From assembly GCA_019351995.1 (NCBI GenBank), contig JABBOD010000002.1, forward strand, positions 82,210 to 128,011: DNA of 45,802 nt. Reading direction: 5' to 3'. The notes beneath the pieces are model-generated. The model was given only the letters and a program-made list of their open reading frames with translations, was not told the origin of the DNA and did no database searches. Positions within the stretch are counted from its first letter, which is position 1, and every line of letters starts with the position of its first letter. This DNA comes from Acidobacteriota bacterium (GTDB taxonomy: Bacteria; Actinomycetota; Actinomycetes; Actinomycetales; Microbacteriaceae). Below are positions 9,012 through 16,968 of this stretch, in pieces. The translations under genes and the position numbers were made by a program.

Positions 9012-10292
9012 TCACCCGACAGCAGTGCCCGTGCGGGCGTACTTCCCATCCGCCGTGTAGCTGTAGATGCCGTAGTTCGCCGTGGTCACATCCCCCGCGC
9101 TGTCGAGGTTGACCGGGCCGCTGACCCCGTCGTAGTCGATGGCGGGCTCCGTCTTCAGCACGTCGAGACATTCGGCGTATGAGGTGCACACGATCCCCCC
9201 GACGGATGCCGCACGCAGCTGGGCGGCCACCCGCATCCCCGCATCGTCGTGGGCGAGTGTCGCCGCGAGGGCGACCAAGATCGTCGCGTCGTACGCCTCG
9301 GGCGTGTACTGGAAGTTCGGCACCGTGGGATCGGCCGCCGTGACCCTGGCCCGGAATGCCGCGCTCGAGTCAGCACCCTCAAGCAGGCCTCGGACGCCGG
9401 TCAAGGTGTTGACCGGGAGGGCCTGGGAGTAATCGGCAAGGTTCTGGCTCGTCAGCCAGAGCTTGGCACCGCCGAAACCCGCCGCCACCAGTTGTGTGAT
9501 CATGGCCGTGGTCTGCGCGCCGTTGTCGGGAGTGTCGAGCACTACCGCATCCGGCGCCGCTGCTTTCACCTGCGCCGCGACGGCAGCGGCATCCGAGGAG
9601 GCCGTCAGCGCGATGTTCGTCACGAGGCGTCCACCGTTCGCCGTCAACGTCTCGTCGAGCGGGCGGACGATCGACTGCCCGATCTGGTCACTCGAGGCGA
9701 CAACCGCCACCGAGCGCTGCTTCATCGAGGGCAGCAGCTTGCCCAGAGCAACGCCCTGCAGCGCGGTGGAGGGGATGGTACGGAAGAAGACGCCAGCCGT
9801 GTCGAGGGTCGTGAGTTGGGGATACGTCGCCGACGGCGAGATCATCGGGATTCGCGCCTGCTCCGCCAGCGTCAGCAGGCGCTGAGCCAGCACCGACGAG
9901 GAGGGGCCGATGATCACGTCGACACCTTTGGCCTTCAGGTCGGCGAATGACGCTTCCGCGGTCTGCGTGCTCGCGTCGCCCGAGTCATCGCTCACCAGCA
10001 CGACCGGTTTGCCGTTCACTCCTCCTGCCGCGTTGATCTCGGCGATCGCGGTCTTCACACCGGCGAGTTCCGGTTCCCCGAGAAATGCCGTCGCGCCCGT
10101 GCTCGGAAAGAGGGTGCCGATGCGCAAGATGCCGTCACCGCGCGGCGCCTGAGTGGTCGTCGAGGGAGGGGTCGGAGTCGGAGTCGGGTTCGGCTGCGCG
10201 GAGCAGGCACTGAGCGTGACGACAACTGCCAGCGACACGGCCATGACGCCCGCTCGGGAGGTAACGCCGACTCGGGTGGCGACGCGCGACAT
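9012..10292 (-). CDS. Second amino-acid-type ABC substrate-binding lipoprotein
   Basis: Paralog of the neighbouring binding protein, 426 residues, same type I fold family. The lipobox LSAC puts the lipidated Cys at residue 30, followed by a Pro/Thr spacer (NPTPTPTPPSTTTQ) that probably holds the domain away from the membrane. The core opens with LRIGTLFPSTGATAFLGEPE and ends with YDGVSGPVNLDSAGD, parallel to its neighbour's YDGLSGP ending. ATG 10292 is preceded by AAAGGACTCAGG. It lies 40 nt downstream of rarD and 187 nt upstream of the first paralog. It may give the liv permease a second ligand specificity; that is inference from position. Confidence 0.88.
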   Translation of the reverse strand: MSRVATRVGVTSRAGVMAVSLAVVVTLSACSAQPNPTPTPTPPSTTTQAPRGDGILRIGTLFPSTGATAFLGEPELAGVKTAIAEINAAGGVNGKPVVLVSDDSGDASTQTAEASFADLKAKGVDVIIGPSSSVLAQRLLTLAEQARIPMISPSATYPQLTTLDTAGVFFRTIPSTALQGVALGKLLPSMKQRSVAVVASSDQIGQSIVRPLDETLTANGGRLVTNIALTASSDAAAVAAQVKAAAPDAVVLDTPDNGAQTTAMITQLVAAGFGGAKLWLTSQNLADYSQALPVNTLTGVRGLLEGADSSAAFRARVTAADPTVPNFQYTPEAYDATILVALAATLAHDDAGMRVAAQLRAASVGGIVCTSYAECLDVLKTEPAIDYDGVSGPVNLDSAGDVTTANYGIYSYTADGKYARTGTAVG

Positions 10293-10332
10293 CCTGAGTC
10301 CTTTCGGGTTCGGTTCGAACCATAACCCGGGC

Positions 10333-11313
10333 TCAGGCGAGGGCGCGGGAGGCGCGGCGTCCGCGTGCGGCTCGCACGAGATCGACCGCCAGCACGATCA
10401 GGGCGACCCAGACCAGCACGAATCCGATCCATCGCGTTGTCGACATCGCTTCACCCAAGAAGACGACTCCGAAGATGAACTGCAGCACCGGGGTCAGGTA
10501 CTGCGTCAGTCCGATGGCGAAGAGCGGCAGGCGCGCGGCGGCGGCGGCGAACAGCAGCAGCGGAACCCCGGTGGCCACCCCGACGAGCACCATCAGCACG
10601 ATGTGACCGACTCCGTGCTGGGTGAGGGTCAGCCCGCTGATCGAGGAGACCGCGAGCAGCTGAACGATGGCGACCGGCGTCAGCCACGCCGTTTCGAGCG
10701 TGAGGCCGCTGATGGCATCCACCTGCCCACCGACCCGCTTCTTGATGAACCCATAGAGACCGAAGGAGATCGCGAGAAGGACAGCAATCCAGGGGAAGCT
10801 GCCGTAACCGACCGCGATCACGACAATCGCCACGGCGGAGATCCCGACCGCGACCCACTGAGCCGGCCGAAGTCGCTCGTGCAGCAGAACGACTCCGAGC
10901 AGCACCGTGAACACCGGGTTGATGAAGTAGCCGAGGGCGCCCTCGACGACCCGGTTGCTCGTGACGGCGAGCACGAAGACCTGCCAGTTGATGTAAATGA
11001 AGACGCCGGCAATCCCCATGGTGAGGAGGATTCGCGGCTGACGCATGAGCGCGAACAGCCGACTCCACCCGCGAGTGGCCGTCAGCAGTGCCGCACAGAA
11101 GAGCAGTGAAAACAGGATGCGGTACGCGACGATCTCGAACGCGCCGGTCGGCTGCAAGAGCAGGAAGTAGACCGGCAGGAACCCCCACAACATGTAGGAG
11201 GCGATGGCGAAGATCAGCCCGGAGCCGAAACGCGGGCGCGGCATGTTCTGCGCGGCGCCCGCGGTGAGGCCGGGCGCCGTCGAGGAGACCGCGGCAGGCT
11301 CGGGCGTTGTCAC
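10333..11313 (-). CDS. rarD: RarD-type EamA permease
   Basis: Inner-membrane protein of the drug/metabolite transporter superfamily, 326 residues with about ten hydrophobic segments in two EamA-type halves. Family stretches are visible: SYMLWGFLPVYFLLL near residue 39, VAYRILFSLLF, NWQVFVLAVTSNRVVEGALG and GYFINPVFTVLLGV. The first 28 residues are an Ala/Pro-rich cytoplasmic leader. The transported substrate of RarD proteins is not established. It follows groES across a terminator and precedes the second binding-protein gene by 40 nt, so the two might share a transcript. Confidence 0.9.
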   Translation of the reverse strand: MTTPEPAAVSSTAPGLTAGAAQNMPRPRFGSGLIFAIASYMLWGFLPVYFLLLQPTGAFEIVAYRILFSLLFCAALLTATRGWSRLFALMRQPRILLTMGIAGVFIYINWQVFVLAVTSNRVVEGALGYFINPVFTVLLGVVLLHERLRPAQWVAVGISAVAIVVIAVGYGSFPWIAVLLAISFGLYGFIKKRVGGQVDAISGLTLETAWLTPVAIVQLLAVSSISGLTLTQHGVGHIVLMVLVGVATGVPLLLFAAAAARLPLFAIGLTQYLTPVLQFIFGVVFLGEAMSTTRWIGFVLVWVALIVLAVDLVRAARGRRASRALA

Positions 11314-11341
11314 CCCCCGAGCGTAGCCGCGCTCAGACGCG

Positions 11342-11377
11342 CGAAAGGCCCCGACGGACGAACCGCGGGGCCTTTCG
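11342..11377 (-). terminator. Terminator after groES
   Basis: CGAAAGGCCCC (11342-11352) and GGGGCCTTTCG (11367-11377) form a perfect 11-bp stem with a 14-nt loop, 65 nt downstream of the groES stop and upstream of rarD. Confidence 0.75.
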
Positions 11378-11442
11378 GCAGGATCTCACCGCAACGCGGC
11401 GGGATCGATGTCGTGTGGCGACGGGGTGATGCGTCGCCGACC

Positions 11443-11739
11443 TTACTTGACGACGACGGCGAGAACGTCGCGCGCCGACAGGACCAGCAGGTCCTCGCCG
11501 CCGTACTTGACCTCGGTGCCGCCGTACTTCGAGTAGATGACGGTGTCACCGACTGCGACGTCGAGCGGGACGCGGTTGCCGTTGTCGTCGATACGACCCG
11601 GTCCGACGGCGATGACTTCGCCCTCCTGGGGCTTCTCTTTCGCGGTGTCAGGGATCACCAGACCCGACGCGGTGACCTGCTCCGCCTCGAGCTGTTTGAT
11701 GACAATGCGATCTTCGAGCGGCTTGATGGAGACCGACAC
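11443..11739 (-). CDS. groES: Co-chaperonin GroES (Hsp10)
   Basis: Heptameric lid of the GroEL folding chamber. The start is GTG 11739, giving 98 residues and the expected N-terminus [14 protein letters not shown]; a GAGGTGG site precedes it. The mobile loop region ([20 protein letters not shown]) and the C-terminal [16 protein letters not shown] are intact. No groEL is adjacent: the next gene downstream is rarD, past a terminator, so this groES appears monocistronic. Upstream lie a promoter and a CIRCE-like palindrome, which predicts heat-responsive repression by HrcA. Confidence 0.97.
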   Translation of the reverse strand: MSVSIKPLEDRIVIKQLEAEQVTASGLVIPDTAKEKPQEGEVIAVGPGRIDDNGNRVPLDVAVGDTVIYSKYGGTEVKYGGEDLLVLSARDVLAVVVK

Positions 11740-11766
11740 GGTCCACCTCTTTCTCAAACTCAGGGG

Positions 11767-11793
11767 TTGGCACACTCCCTTCGAGAGTGCCAG
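11767..11793. promoter_or_regulatory. CIRCE-like operator of groES (HrcA site)
   Basis: On the minus strand CTGGCACTC, a 9-nt spacer and GTGTGCCAA match the CIRCE consensus (TTAGCACTC-N9-GAGTGCTAA) with two differences in each arm and the exact 9-nt spacing. It lies 28 nt upstream of the groES start, directly after the -10 element. Confidence 0.75.
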
Positions 11794-11797
11794 GACA

Positions 11798-11827
11798 ACT
11801 ATAGGCCTTCCGTTAGCAGTCGTTCAA
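11798..11827 (-). promoter_or_regulatory. groES promoter
   Basis: On the minus strand TTGAAC (11822-11827) and TATAGT (11798-11803) are separated by 18 nt. The -10 lies 4 nt from the CIRCE-like palindrome, so bound HrcA would cover the transcription start. Confidence 0.65.
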
Positions 11828-11902
11828 TGCGAGTGCCAGCCGAGACACGATTTCCGTCCGCATCACAGGTGCTGACGTCTCGCCGATTCTCGTCTGCCCC
11901 CT

Positions 11903-12016
11903 CCCAAATCAAGGATGACATCCGGGAGCCGCCTGCGGAATCCGTGCACCTCGCTGCGTTTCCAGCAGTTCCCTGCGGGGCTCGCGAGCGCCTGCCTCTC
12001 TCATCCTTGATTTGGG
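11903..12016. repeat. 114-bp element bounded by 16-bp inverted repeats
   Basis: CCCAAATCAAGGATGA (11903-11918) recurs as a perfect inverted copy at 12001-12016, with 82 nt between. In RNA the stem could extend by one wobble and one GC pair. The 332-nt gap between groES and the methyltransferase otherwise holds the groES promoter region. The arms are more AT-rich than their surroundings. It could be a small non-autonomous insertion, a structured RNA or a regulatory loop. I recognise no family. Confidence 0.5.
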
Positions 12017-12071
12017 GGCGATCGTGGGAGGCGGACACCCGGGCGGGCCCCGAGCAAGTAGCGTGGTCAGG

Positions 12072-13277
12072 ATGGATGTCGCCGAGCTGCGCGCGCTGCT
12101 CTCGACCGAGGGGCTGCGGCTTCTCGACGAAGTCGGACCGATCGAGGCGAGCGCGGATATCGTCAGGATCGTCTCGCGCCTGCGAGCCGCCGGACACCCC
12201 GGCGACGTCGTGGCAGCGGTTCTCGGTCAGGCACGGCTCCGCAGCAAAGCGAAGGCCAAGTTCGGCGAGTTCGCGAGCCGGATGCTGTTCACTCCCGACG
12301 GCCTCGAGCAGGCCACCCGCCTCAGCGTGGCCTCGCTGCACGCCGGCCGTTTCGCGGGTGCCGGCATCGATGTGGTCGCCGACCTCGGCTGCGGCATCGG
12401 GGGGGATGCCCTGGCGATGGCAGCCCTCGACCTCGGCGTACTGGCGGTGGAGCGAGACGAGCTCACCGCCGCCGTCGCGAGCTTCAACCTGGCCCCTTTC
12501 GAGACGGCGCGTGTCGAGCTCGGCGACGCACAGAGCGCGGATCTCGCCGGTGTCGGTGCGGTGTGGCTCGATCCCGCGCGACGATCAGGTGGATCGCGCC
12601 TCGCCGACCCAGCCGACTGGTCCCCCTCGCTCGACTGGGCCTTCGAACTCGCCCGCACCCTGCCCACGGGCATCAAGCTCGGCCCGGGACTGGATCGTGA
12701 ACTGCTGCCCGCCGAGACCTCGACACCGATCGAGGCGCAGTGGGTGTCGGTCGACGGGGAGGTCGTCGAACTCGCGGTGTGGAGTGGCGTCCTCGCGCGA
12801 CCGGGGGTGGGGCGCGCGGCGCTGGTGCTGCGCGCCGGTCACGCCGCCGAGTTGACCGCCCCGCACGACAGCCCGGACGCGGCGGCGGGCGCCCTCGGCG
12901 AGTATCTGCTCGAACCCGACGGCGCGGTCATCCGGGCTCGCCTGATCGGTGATGTCGCGCGCAGTCTTGCGGGCGATGGCGGACGGATGCTCGACCCCAC
13001 GATCGCCTGGATCACCAGCGACAGCGTCCCGACGACCCCGTTCGGCGCCGCTTTCCGGGTCATCGAGCGCTTCCCGCTCGACGCGAAGACGATCAAGAAG
13101 GAACTCGCGGCACGCGGGATCGGCTCGCTGGAAATCAAGAAGCGGGGAGTGGATGTCGACCCGGCCGCGTTCCGCGCGCGGCTGGCCCTGCGGGGCGACA
13201 GTGCGGCGACCCTGATCCTGACACGGATCGCCGGGGCGCGGGTCGCGCTGCTGGCGGAGCGACTCGAGACCCCGTAA
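12072..13277 (+). CDS. THUMP-like domain class I SAM-dependent methyltransferase
   Basis: The SAM-binding motif VVADLGCGIGGDALAMA lies at 101-117, with the acidic residue ending the second strand at ERDE (127-130). A further motif, WLDPARRSGGSRLADP (165-180), and the C-terminal region KTIKKELAARGIG then KKRGVDVDP match actinobacterial proteins annotated as THUMP-like methyltransferases, whose substrate is probably RNA but unproven. ATG 12072 gives 401 residues; the frame is open further upstream without coding character. No clear Shine-Dalgarno precedes it, but TAGCGT about 7 nt upstream could be the -10 of a leaderless transcript. It ends at a shared hairpin. Confidence 0.8.
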   Translation: MDVAELRALLSTEGLRLLDEVGPIEASADIVRIVSRLRAAGHPGDVVAAVLGQARLRSKAKAKFGEFASRMLFTPDGLEQATRLSVASLHAGRFAGAGIDVVADLGCGIGGDALAMAALDLGVLAVERDELTAAVASFNLAPFETARVELGDAQSADLAGVGAVWLDPARRSGGSRLADPADWSPSLDWAFELARTLPTGIKLGPGLDRELLPAETSTPIEAQWVSVDGEVVELAVWSGVLARPGVGRAALVLRAGHAAELTAPHDSPDAAAGALGEYLLEPDGAVIRARLIGDVARSLAGDGGRMLDPTIAWITSDSVPTTPFGAAFRVIERFPLDAKTIKKELAARGIGSLEIKKRGVDVDPAAFRARLALRGDSAATLILTRIAGARVALLAERLETP

Positions 13278-13283
13278 CCAAGA

Positions 13284-13313
13284 AGAGCGGCCGAGCAGAC
13301 GCCCGACCGCTCT
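13284..13313. terminator. Shared terminator of convergent genes
   Basis: AGAGCGG (13284-13290) pairs with CCGCTCT (13307-13313) around a 16-nt loop, between the stops at 13277 (plus) and 13327 (minus). Confidence 0.55.
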
Positions 13314-13326
13314 CGTGAGCGTGGAT

Positions 13327-13707
13327 TCAGTTCCCGTAGTTGTTGAGGACGGCAGCCGGCAGGAGAAGGCTGGCGACGATGCCGATCACGTAGACGATGC
13401 CGACAATCGCACCGATCACGATGCCGACGATGCCGCCGATCAGAGCGATCAGGCCCATCCACGACGGGGCCGCGGGCTCCGCCTTCTTGGCACGACTCCG
13501 GACGATCAGAGCGGCAATGCCGGCGCCGATACCGAGGATGACCGTCCAGGTGAACAGGAAGGCGCCGATGCCGAGGATCAACGCGACAATGCTCATCGTC
13601 TGCGTCGGGCCGGCGACGGCGGGCGTTGCGGCGTACGCGGGCGCGGCGGGAGCTACCGGGGGCGTCGCCGGCTCCGACGGCGGAGGCGTGGGCGTTTCAT
13701 CGGTCAT
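13327..13707 (-). CDS. Small DUF4190-like membrane protein (distal copy)
   Basis: A 126-residue protein if it starts at ATG 13707 (MTDETPT), which lies 10 nt after AAGGAG; an ATG 9 nt earlier (13716) is too close to that site. A Pro/Ala-rich cytoplasmic N-terminus (about 35 residues) precedes hydrophobic segments beginning TMSIVALILGIGAFLFTW, and then a second hydrophobic stretch, LIALIGGIVGIVIGAIVGIV. The layout resembles DUF4190 proteins, whose function is unknown. It is distantly similar in layout to the gene immediately upstream, from which it is separated by 115 nt and a hairpin. Confidence 0.7.
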   Translation of the reverse strand: MTDETPTPPPSEPATPPVAPAAPAYAATPAVAGPTQTMSIVALILGIGAFLFTWTVILGIGAGIAALIVRSRAKKAEPAAPSWMGLIALIGGIVGIVIGAIVGIVYVIGIVASLLLPAAVLNNYGN

Positions 13708-13782
13708 TGTCGTCATGCTCCTTGGTCGAGGGTCGATAACTGGCCCATCGTCCCAGGCTGAGAGAATGCTGTCAACGGGGGA

Positions 13783-13810
13783 CGCCTCTGCGATCCGGGG
13801 GACAGAGGCG
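13783..13810 (-). terminator. Hairpin between the two DUF4190-like genes
   Basis: CGCCTCTG (13783-13790) and CAGAGGCG (13803-13810) form a perfect 8-bp stem with a 12-nt loop, 12 nt downstream of the stop of the proximal membrane protein gene on the minus strand. Confidence 0.5.
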
Positions 13811-13822
13811 ATCCCGCGGCTA

Positions 13823-14260
13823 CTAGCCGCCGTACGACGACGATCCGGCTGCGGCTGCCGCCACGATGATGACGATGATCACGACGAAATAGATGATCCA
13901 GAACGCGGTGAAGGCGTAGCCGATGATCAGAGCGGCGATCGCCAGCCCGCGGCCGCCCTCGCCCGTGCGCTTGATCTGGCTGAGCGCGATGTGGCCGCAG
14001 ACGATTCCCGCCACCGTGACGAAGAACGACAGGACGAGGGCGACGATCGCCAGAGTGTTGGTGCGGGGGCCCACCGTGTACTGCGGCGCGTAGGCGGGAA
14101 CACCCGGCTGTCCGTACGGGTTCGGCGGGGCGTACGGGTTCGGTGACGCGTACGGGTTCGGCGGCGCCGGCGGGGGTGGAACCGCGCCGGACGGCGGCTC
14201 GACCGGTGGCACAGGAGGAACGGGCGGGACGGGCGGCGGGGTGTCGGACATGCCAGACAT
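13823..14260 (-). CDS. DUF4190-containing membrane protein (proximal copy)
   Basis: A 145-residue protein. The first 65 residues are Pro/Tyr/Asn-rich with repeated NPYAxPNPY units. They are followed by the DUF4190 signature, two hydrophobic helices around VCGHIALSQIKRTGEGGRG (about residues 87-105), a pattern shared by many actinobacterial membrane proteins of unknown role. The start could be ATG 14260 or the Met three codons later (MSDTPPP). It begins 11 nt after the tsaD stop, so it is probably the last gene of the glmS-to-tsaD transcript. Confidence 0.8.
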   Translation of the reverse strand: MSGMSDTPPPVPPVPPVPPVEPPSGAVPPPPAPPNPYASPNPYAPPNPYGQPGVPAYAPQYTVGPRTNTLAIVALVLSFFVTVAGIVCGHIALSQIKRTGEGGRGLAIAALIIGYAFTAFWIIYFVVIIVIIVAAAAAGSSSYGG

Positions 14261-14271
14261 GCTCCCACAAC

Positions 14272-15333
14272 TCAGGCTTGGATGGTCGTCACCGGCAGCG
14301 TCGAGTCCGCTCCGAAGGTGAGCGTCGATGGCTCATGACCCTCCGCGATCAGCCGCGCGCCGAGGGCGGCGATCATGGCGCCATTGTCGGTGCAGAGCGA
14401 CAGCGGCGGGATGCGCAGGGTGATGCCCGCCGCATCCGCTCGTTCCTGCGCCATGGCGCGCACGCGCGCGTTCGCCACGACTCCCCCGCCGAGCAGGAGC
14501 CGCGGCACCTCGAGCCGCTGGCAGGCCGCGATCGCTTTGGCGGTGAGCACATCCGCAACCGATTCGCGGAAGCTGGCCGCGACATCCGGGACCGACACGT
14601 CGTCCCCGCGGTCGCGGGCGGCCTCGACCCAGCGGGCGACCGCTGTCTTTAGCCCGGAGAAGGAGAAATCGTCCCGGTGTCTTGCGAGATCTTTCGGCGC
14701 GGTCAGTCCGCGCGGGAAGCGAATCGCGTTCGGGTCACCCGTCGCGGCGGCTCGGTCGATCTCGGGCCCACCCGGGTACGGCAACCCCAGAAGGCGGGCA
14801 ACCTTGTCGAAGGCCTCCCCCGCCGCGTCGTCGATCGTTTCACCGAGCAGTTCGACGTCGTTGGCCAGGTCGCGCACGAGCAGCAGCGAGGTGTGTCCGC
14901 CCGAGACGAGCAGGGCAACGGTCGGCAGCTCGAGTTCGTGCTCCGGCTCGTCGGGGGCGTGCAGCAGGTCGGCACCGACGTGCCCGACCAGATGGTTGAC
15001 GGCATAGAGCGGGATGCCGAGCGCGAGCGCGAGCGCCTTCGCCGCCCCGACACCCACCATCAGGGCGCCGGCGAGCCCGGGTCCGCTCGTGACGGCGATG
15101 GCATCCAGCTCGTTCAGCGCGACACCGGCCTCCGCGAGCGCGGCCTCGAGTGTCGGACGGAGCGCCTCCAGGTGGGCGCGGGCCGCGACCTCAGGCACGA
15201 CCCCGCCGTAGCGCGCGTGCTCGTCCATGGAGCTCGCGATGGTGTTGGCGAGCAGGGTGGTGCCGCGCACGATGCCGATTCCGGTCTCGTCGCAGCTGGT
15301 CTCGATGCCGAGCACCAATGGCTCGCGCTTCAC
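14272..15333 (-). CDS. tsaD: tRNA N6-adenosine threonylcarbamoyltransferase TsaD
   Basis: Catalytic subunit that transfers threonylcarbamoyl from TC-AMP to A37 of ANN-decoding tRNAs, acting with TsaB and TsaE. The start is GTG 15333, giving 353 residues and the canonical N-terminus [18 protein letters not shown]. The metal ligands are His114 and His118 (NHLVGH), and the ASKHA core motifs ([27 protein letters not shown]) are present. The GTG overlaps the rimI stop. The frame stays open far upstream, but that part is an antisense-like read of rimI and tsaB. Confidence 0.96.
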   Translation of the reverse strand: MKREPLVLGIETSCDETGIGIVRGTTLLANTIASSMDEHARYGGVVPEVAARAHLEALRPTLEAALAEAGVALNELDAIAVTSGPGLAGALMVGVGAAKALALALGIPLYAVNHLVGHVGADLLHAPDEPEHELELPTVALLVSGGHTSLLLVRDLANDVELLGETIDDAAGEAFDKVARLLGLPYPGGPEIDRAAATGDPNAIRFPRGLTAPKDLARHRDDFSFSGLKTAVARWVEAARDRGDDVSVPDVAASFRESVADVLTAKAIAACQRLEVPRLLLGGGVVANARVRAMAQERADAAGITLRIPPLSLCTDNGAMIAALGARLIAEGHEPSTLTFGADSTLPVTTIQA

Positions 15334-15827
15334 GTGATGACCGCCTTCATGATGTGCGCGTCGACTCCGTCTGGCTGGTAGTACTTCGGGCGAACGGCGA
15401 TCTGCTCGAAGCCGAGTGATGCATACAGCGCCTCGGCGTTGGGGTTGTCCGCGCGCACCTCGAGGAACACCTCTGACGCCTCCCGACGGCGCGCCTCCTC
15501 GAGCAGCGCGACCATCATCGCCCGCCCGATGCCGCGCCGCCGGGCGGACGAGGCGACCGCGATGGTCTGGATGTCGGCCTGGCCGGAGCCGAGCGGTGCG
15601 AGCAGTCCGGCATAGCCGGCGATCGCGGCATCCGGATGTGGCGGCCCGCCGCCGCCAGGAGTCCAGTCGGCAACGAGGTAAAAGCCGTGCCGCGATCCGA
15701 GCTCTGCGCGCATGGTCCCGCGCGACCAGGCATCGGACGCGAAGGTGCCGCTTTCGATCTCCATGATCGCGTCCAGGTCGGCGACGGTGGCACGGCGAAG
15801 CGCGACCAGCGGGTCTGCGGCCGTCAT
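15330..15827 (-). CDS. rimI: GNAT N-acetyltransferase RimI (ribosomal protein alanine acetyltransferase)
   Basis: A 165-residue GNAT-fold enzyme. Family members acetylate the N-terminal alanine of ribosomal protein S18 and other proteins using acetyl-CoA. The acetyl-CoA pyrophosphate loop reads RRRGIG (96-101) after the IQTIAVASS strand, and the C-terminal [18 protein letters not shown] matches motif B of RimI proteins. The Gly/Pro-rich insert near residues 57-65 is a loop. Its start overlaps the tsaB stop by 4 nt and its stop overlaps the tsaD GTG by 4 nt, so the three are probably translated in a coupled way. Confidence 0.94.
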   Translation of the reverse strand: MTAADPLVALRRATVADLDAIMEIESGTFASDAWSRGTMRAELGSRHGFYLVADWTPGGGGPPHPDAAIAGYAGLLAPLGSGQADIQTIAVASSARRRGIGRAMMVALLEEARRREASEVFLEVRADNPNAEALYASLGFEQIAVRPKYYQPDGVDAHIMKAVIT

Positions 15828-16441
15828 GACACCCGCTTGAGGCCAGCGGACGGCGTGACGTCGGGCGGGCGGAGATAGAGCGGCTCCGACGGCCCGGCAC
15901 GGCGACCTGCCGCGAACAGACGCTCACCGAGCATGCCGAAGGGTCCGGCGGGGATGGTGGCAGCATCCCATCGTCGGTAGCCGTCGTAGCCGTCGACCTC
16001 CTTCTGCAGCAGCTCGGGAGCGGCCAGGAACGGGCCGGCAACGCGGACCGGGAGACCGAGCTCATCGCTCGCGGCGTACGTCGACCATGCCACCTCGCGG
16101 CGTCGAGCGTCGGTGACCACCAGCAGCGGCTCGCGCAGATCGAGCGCGAGCGCGTCGTGCGAGATCAACGACACGACCGGCTTGCCGATGCCGAAGGCAT
16201 AGGCGCGCGCGGCGGCGATGCCGACTCGCAGGCCGGTGAAAGGTCCTGGGCCCATCCCGGCGACCACCCCGCTGAGCTGCGCGGGAACGACGCCTGCTTC
16301 GGTCATCGCGCGCTCGATGAGGGTTCCGATCACCTCGGCGTGACGCCGCGTGTCGGTCTCATCGAGCTGCACCAGGATGCCGCCATCCCGATCGACGACG
16401 GCGACACTGGTGCCGGCCGAGGTATCGATCGCGAGCAGCAT
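15824..16441 (-). CDS. tsaB: tRNA t6A biosynthesis protein TsaB
   Basis: Non-catalytic partner of TsaD that forms the platform of the t6A-synthesis complex. 205 residues, ASKHA fold, N-terminus [15 protein letters not shown] and the family segment [19 protein letters not shown] (about 70-88). The degenerate active site common to bacterial TsaB fits its scaffold role. ATG 16441 follows the tsaE stop by 26 nt on the minus strand, and the gene ends with a 4-nt overlap with rimI. Confidence 0.95.
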   Translation of the reverse strand: MLLAIDTSAGTSVAVVDRDGGILVQLDETDTRRHAEVIGTLIERAMTEAGVVPAQLSGVVAGMGPGPFTGLRVGIAAARAYAFGIGKPVVSLISHDALALDLREPLLVVTDARRREVAWSTYAASDELGLPVRVAGPFLAAPELLQKEVDGYDGYRRWDAATIPAGPFGMLGERLFAAGRRAGPSEPLYLRPPDVTPSAGLKRVS

Positions 16442-16467
16442 TCGAGCAGTTTATGGGCGCGGCGCGC

Positions 16468-16968
16468 TTACACGTTGGCGGCGAGCGCCGCTTCGAGTTC
16501 GACGCCGCGGGGGCCGGAGCCCGTGATCGTGACGAGACGGGGTTCGTCGGCGTCGAGGTCGACGTCGACGTCCTCGACACCACCCGCGCCACGCGGTCGC
16601 TCGATATCGATGGACACCCAGGACTCACTCACCCCGTCGAGCTTGCCGGCACCCCACTCCACGACGACGATCGCGTGGCCGTAGTCGAGATCCAGGTCGT
16701 CGAGTTCGCGGCCGGTTGCCAGCCGGTAGGCATCCACATGCACCAGCGGGACACCAGAGGCGGTCGGATGCTCGCGCGCCAACACGAAGGTCGGGCTCGT
16801 CACCGCACCTCGGGCACCGAGAGCGGCACCGAGGCCGCGGGTCAGCGTCGTCTTGCCCGCGCCGAGCTCGCCGTTCAACAGGAGCAGATCACCGGCGTCC
16901 AGCAGGGGCCCGAGTCGAGCACCCAGGTCCTCCATCGCCTCCGCGTCGGGAATCGTGAGCTGGATCAT
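16468..16968 (-). CDS. tsaE: tRNA t6A biosynthesis ATPase TsaE
   Basis: P-loop ATPase of the TsaBDE complex, 166 residues from ATG 16968. Walker A is GELGAGKTT at 33-41, and the segments SPTFVLAREH and HVDAYRL are typical of the family. The start overlaps the alr stop as ATGA. The C-terminal 45 residues (from about SWVSIDIERP) are richer in Asp and Gly than the core. An open frame extends upstream of this ATG inside alr but has no homology to TsaE. Confidence 0.94.
   Translation of the reverse strand: MIQLTIPDAEAMEDLGARLGPLLDAGDLLLLNGELGAGKTTLTRGLGAALGARGAVTSPTFVLAREHPTASGVPLVHVDAYRLATGRELDDLDLDYGHAIVVVEWGAGKLDGVSESWVSIDIERPRGAGGVEDVDVDLDADEPRLVTITGSGPRGVELEAALAANV

Noticed and set aside
8825..9049. 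An upstream start for the binding-protein gene at 9049
   Set aside because: It would overlap the neighbouring gene and bury the lipoprotein signal. ATG 8824 has AAGGAG and gives a normal signal peptide.
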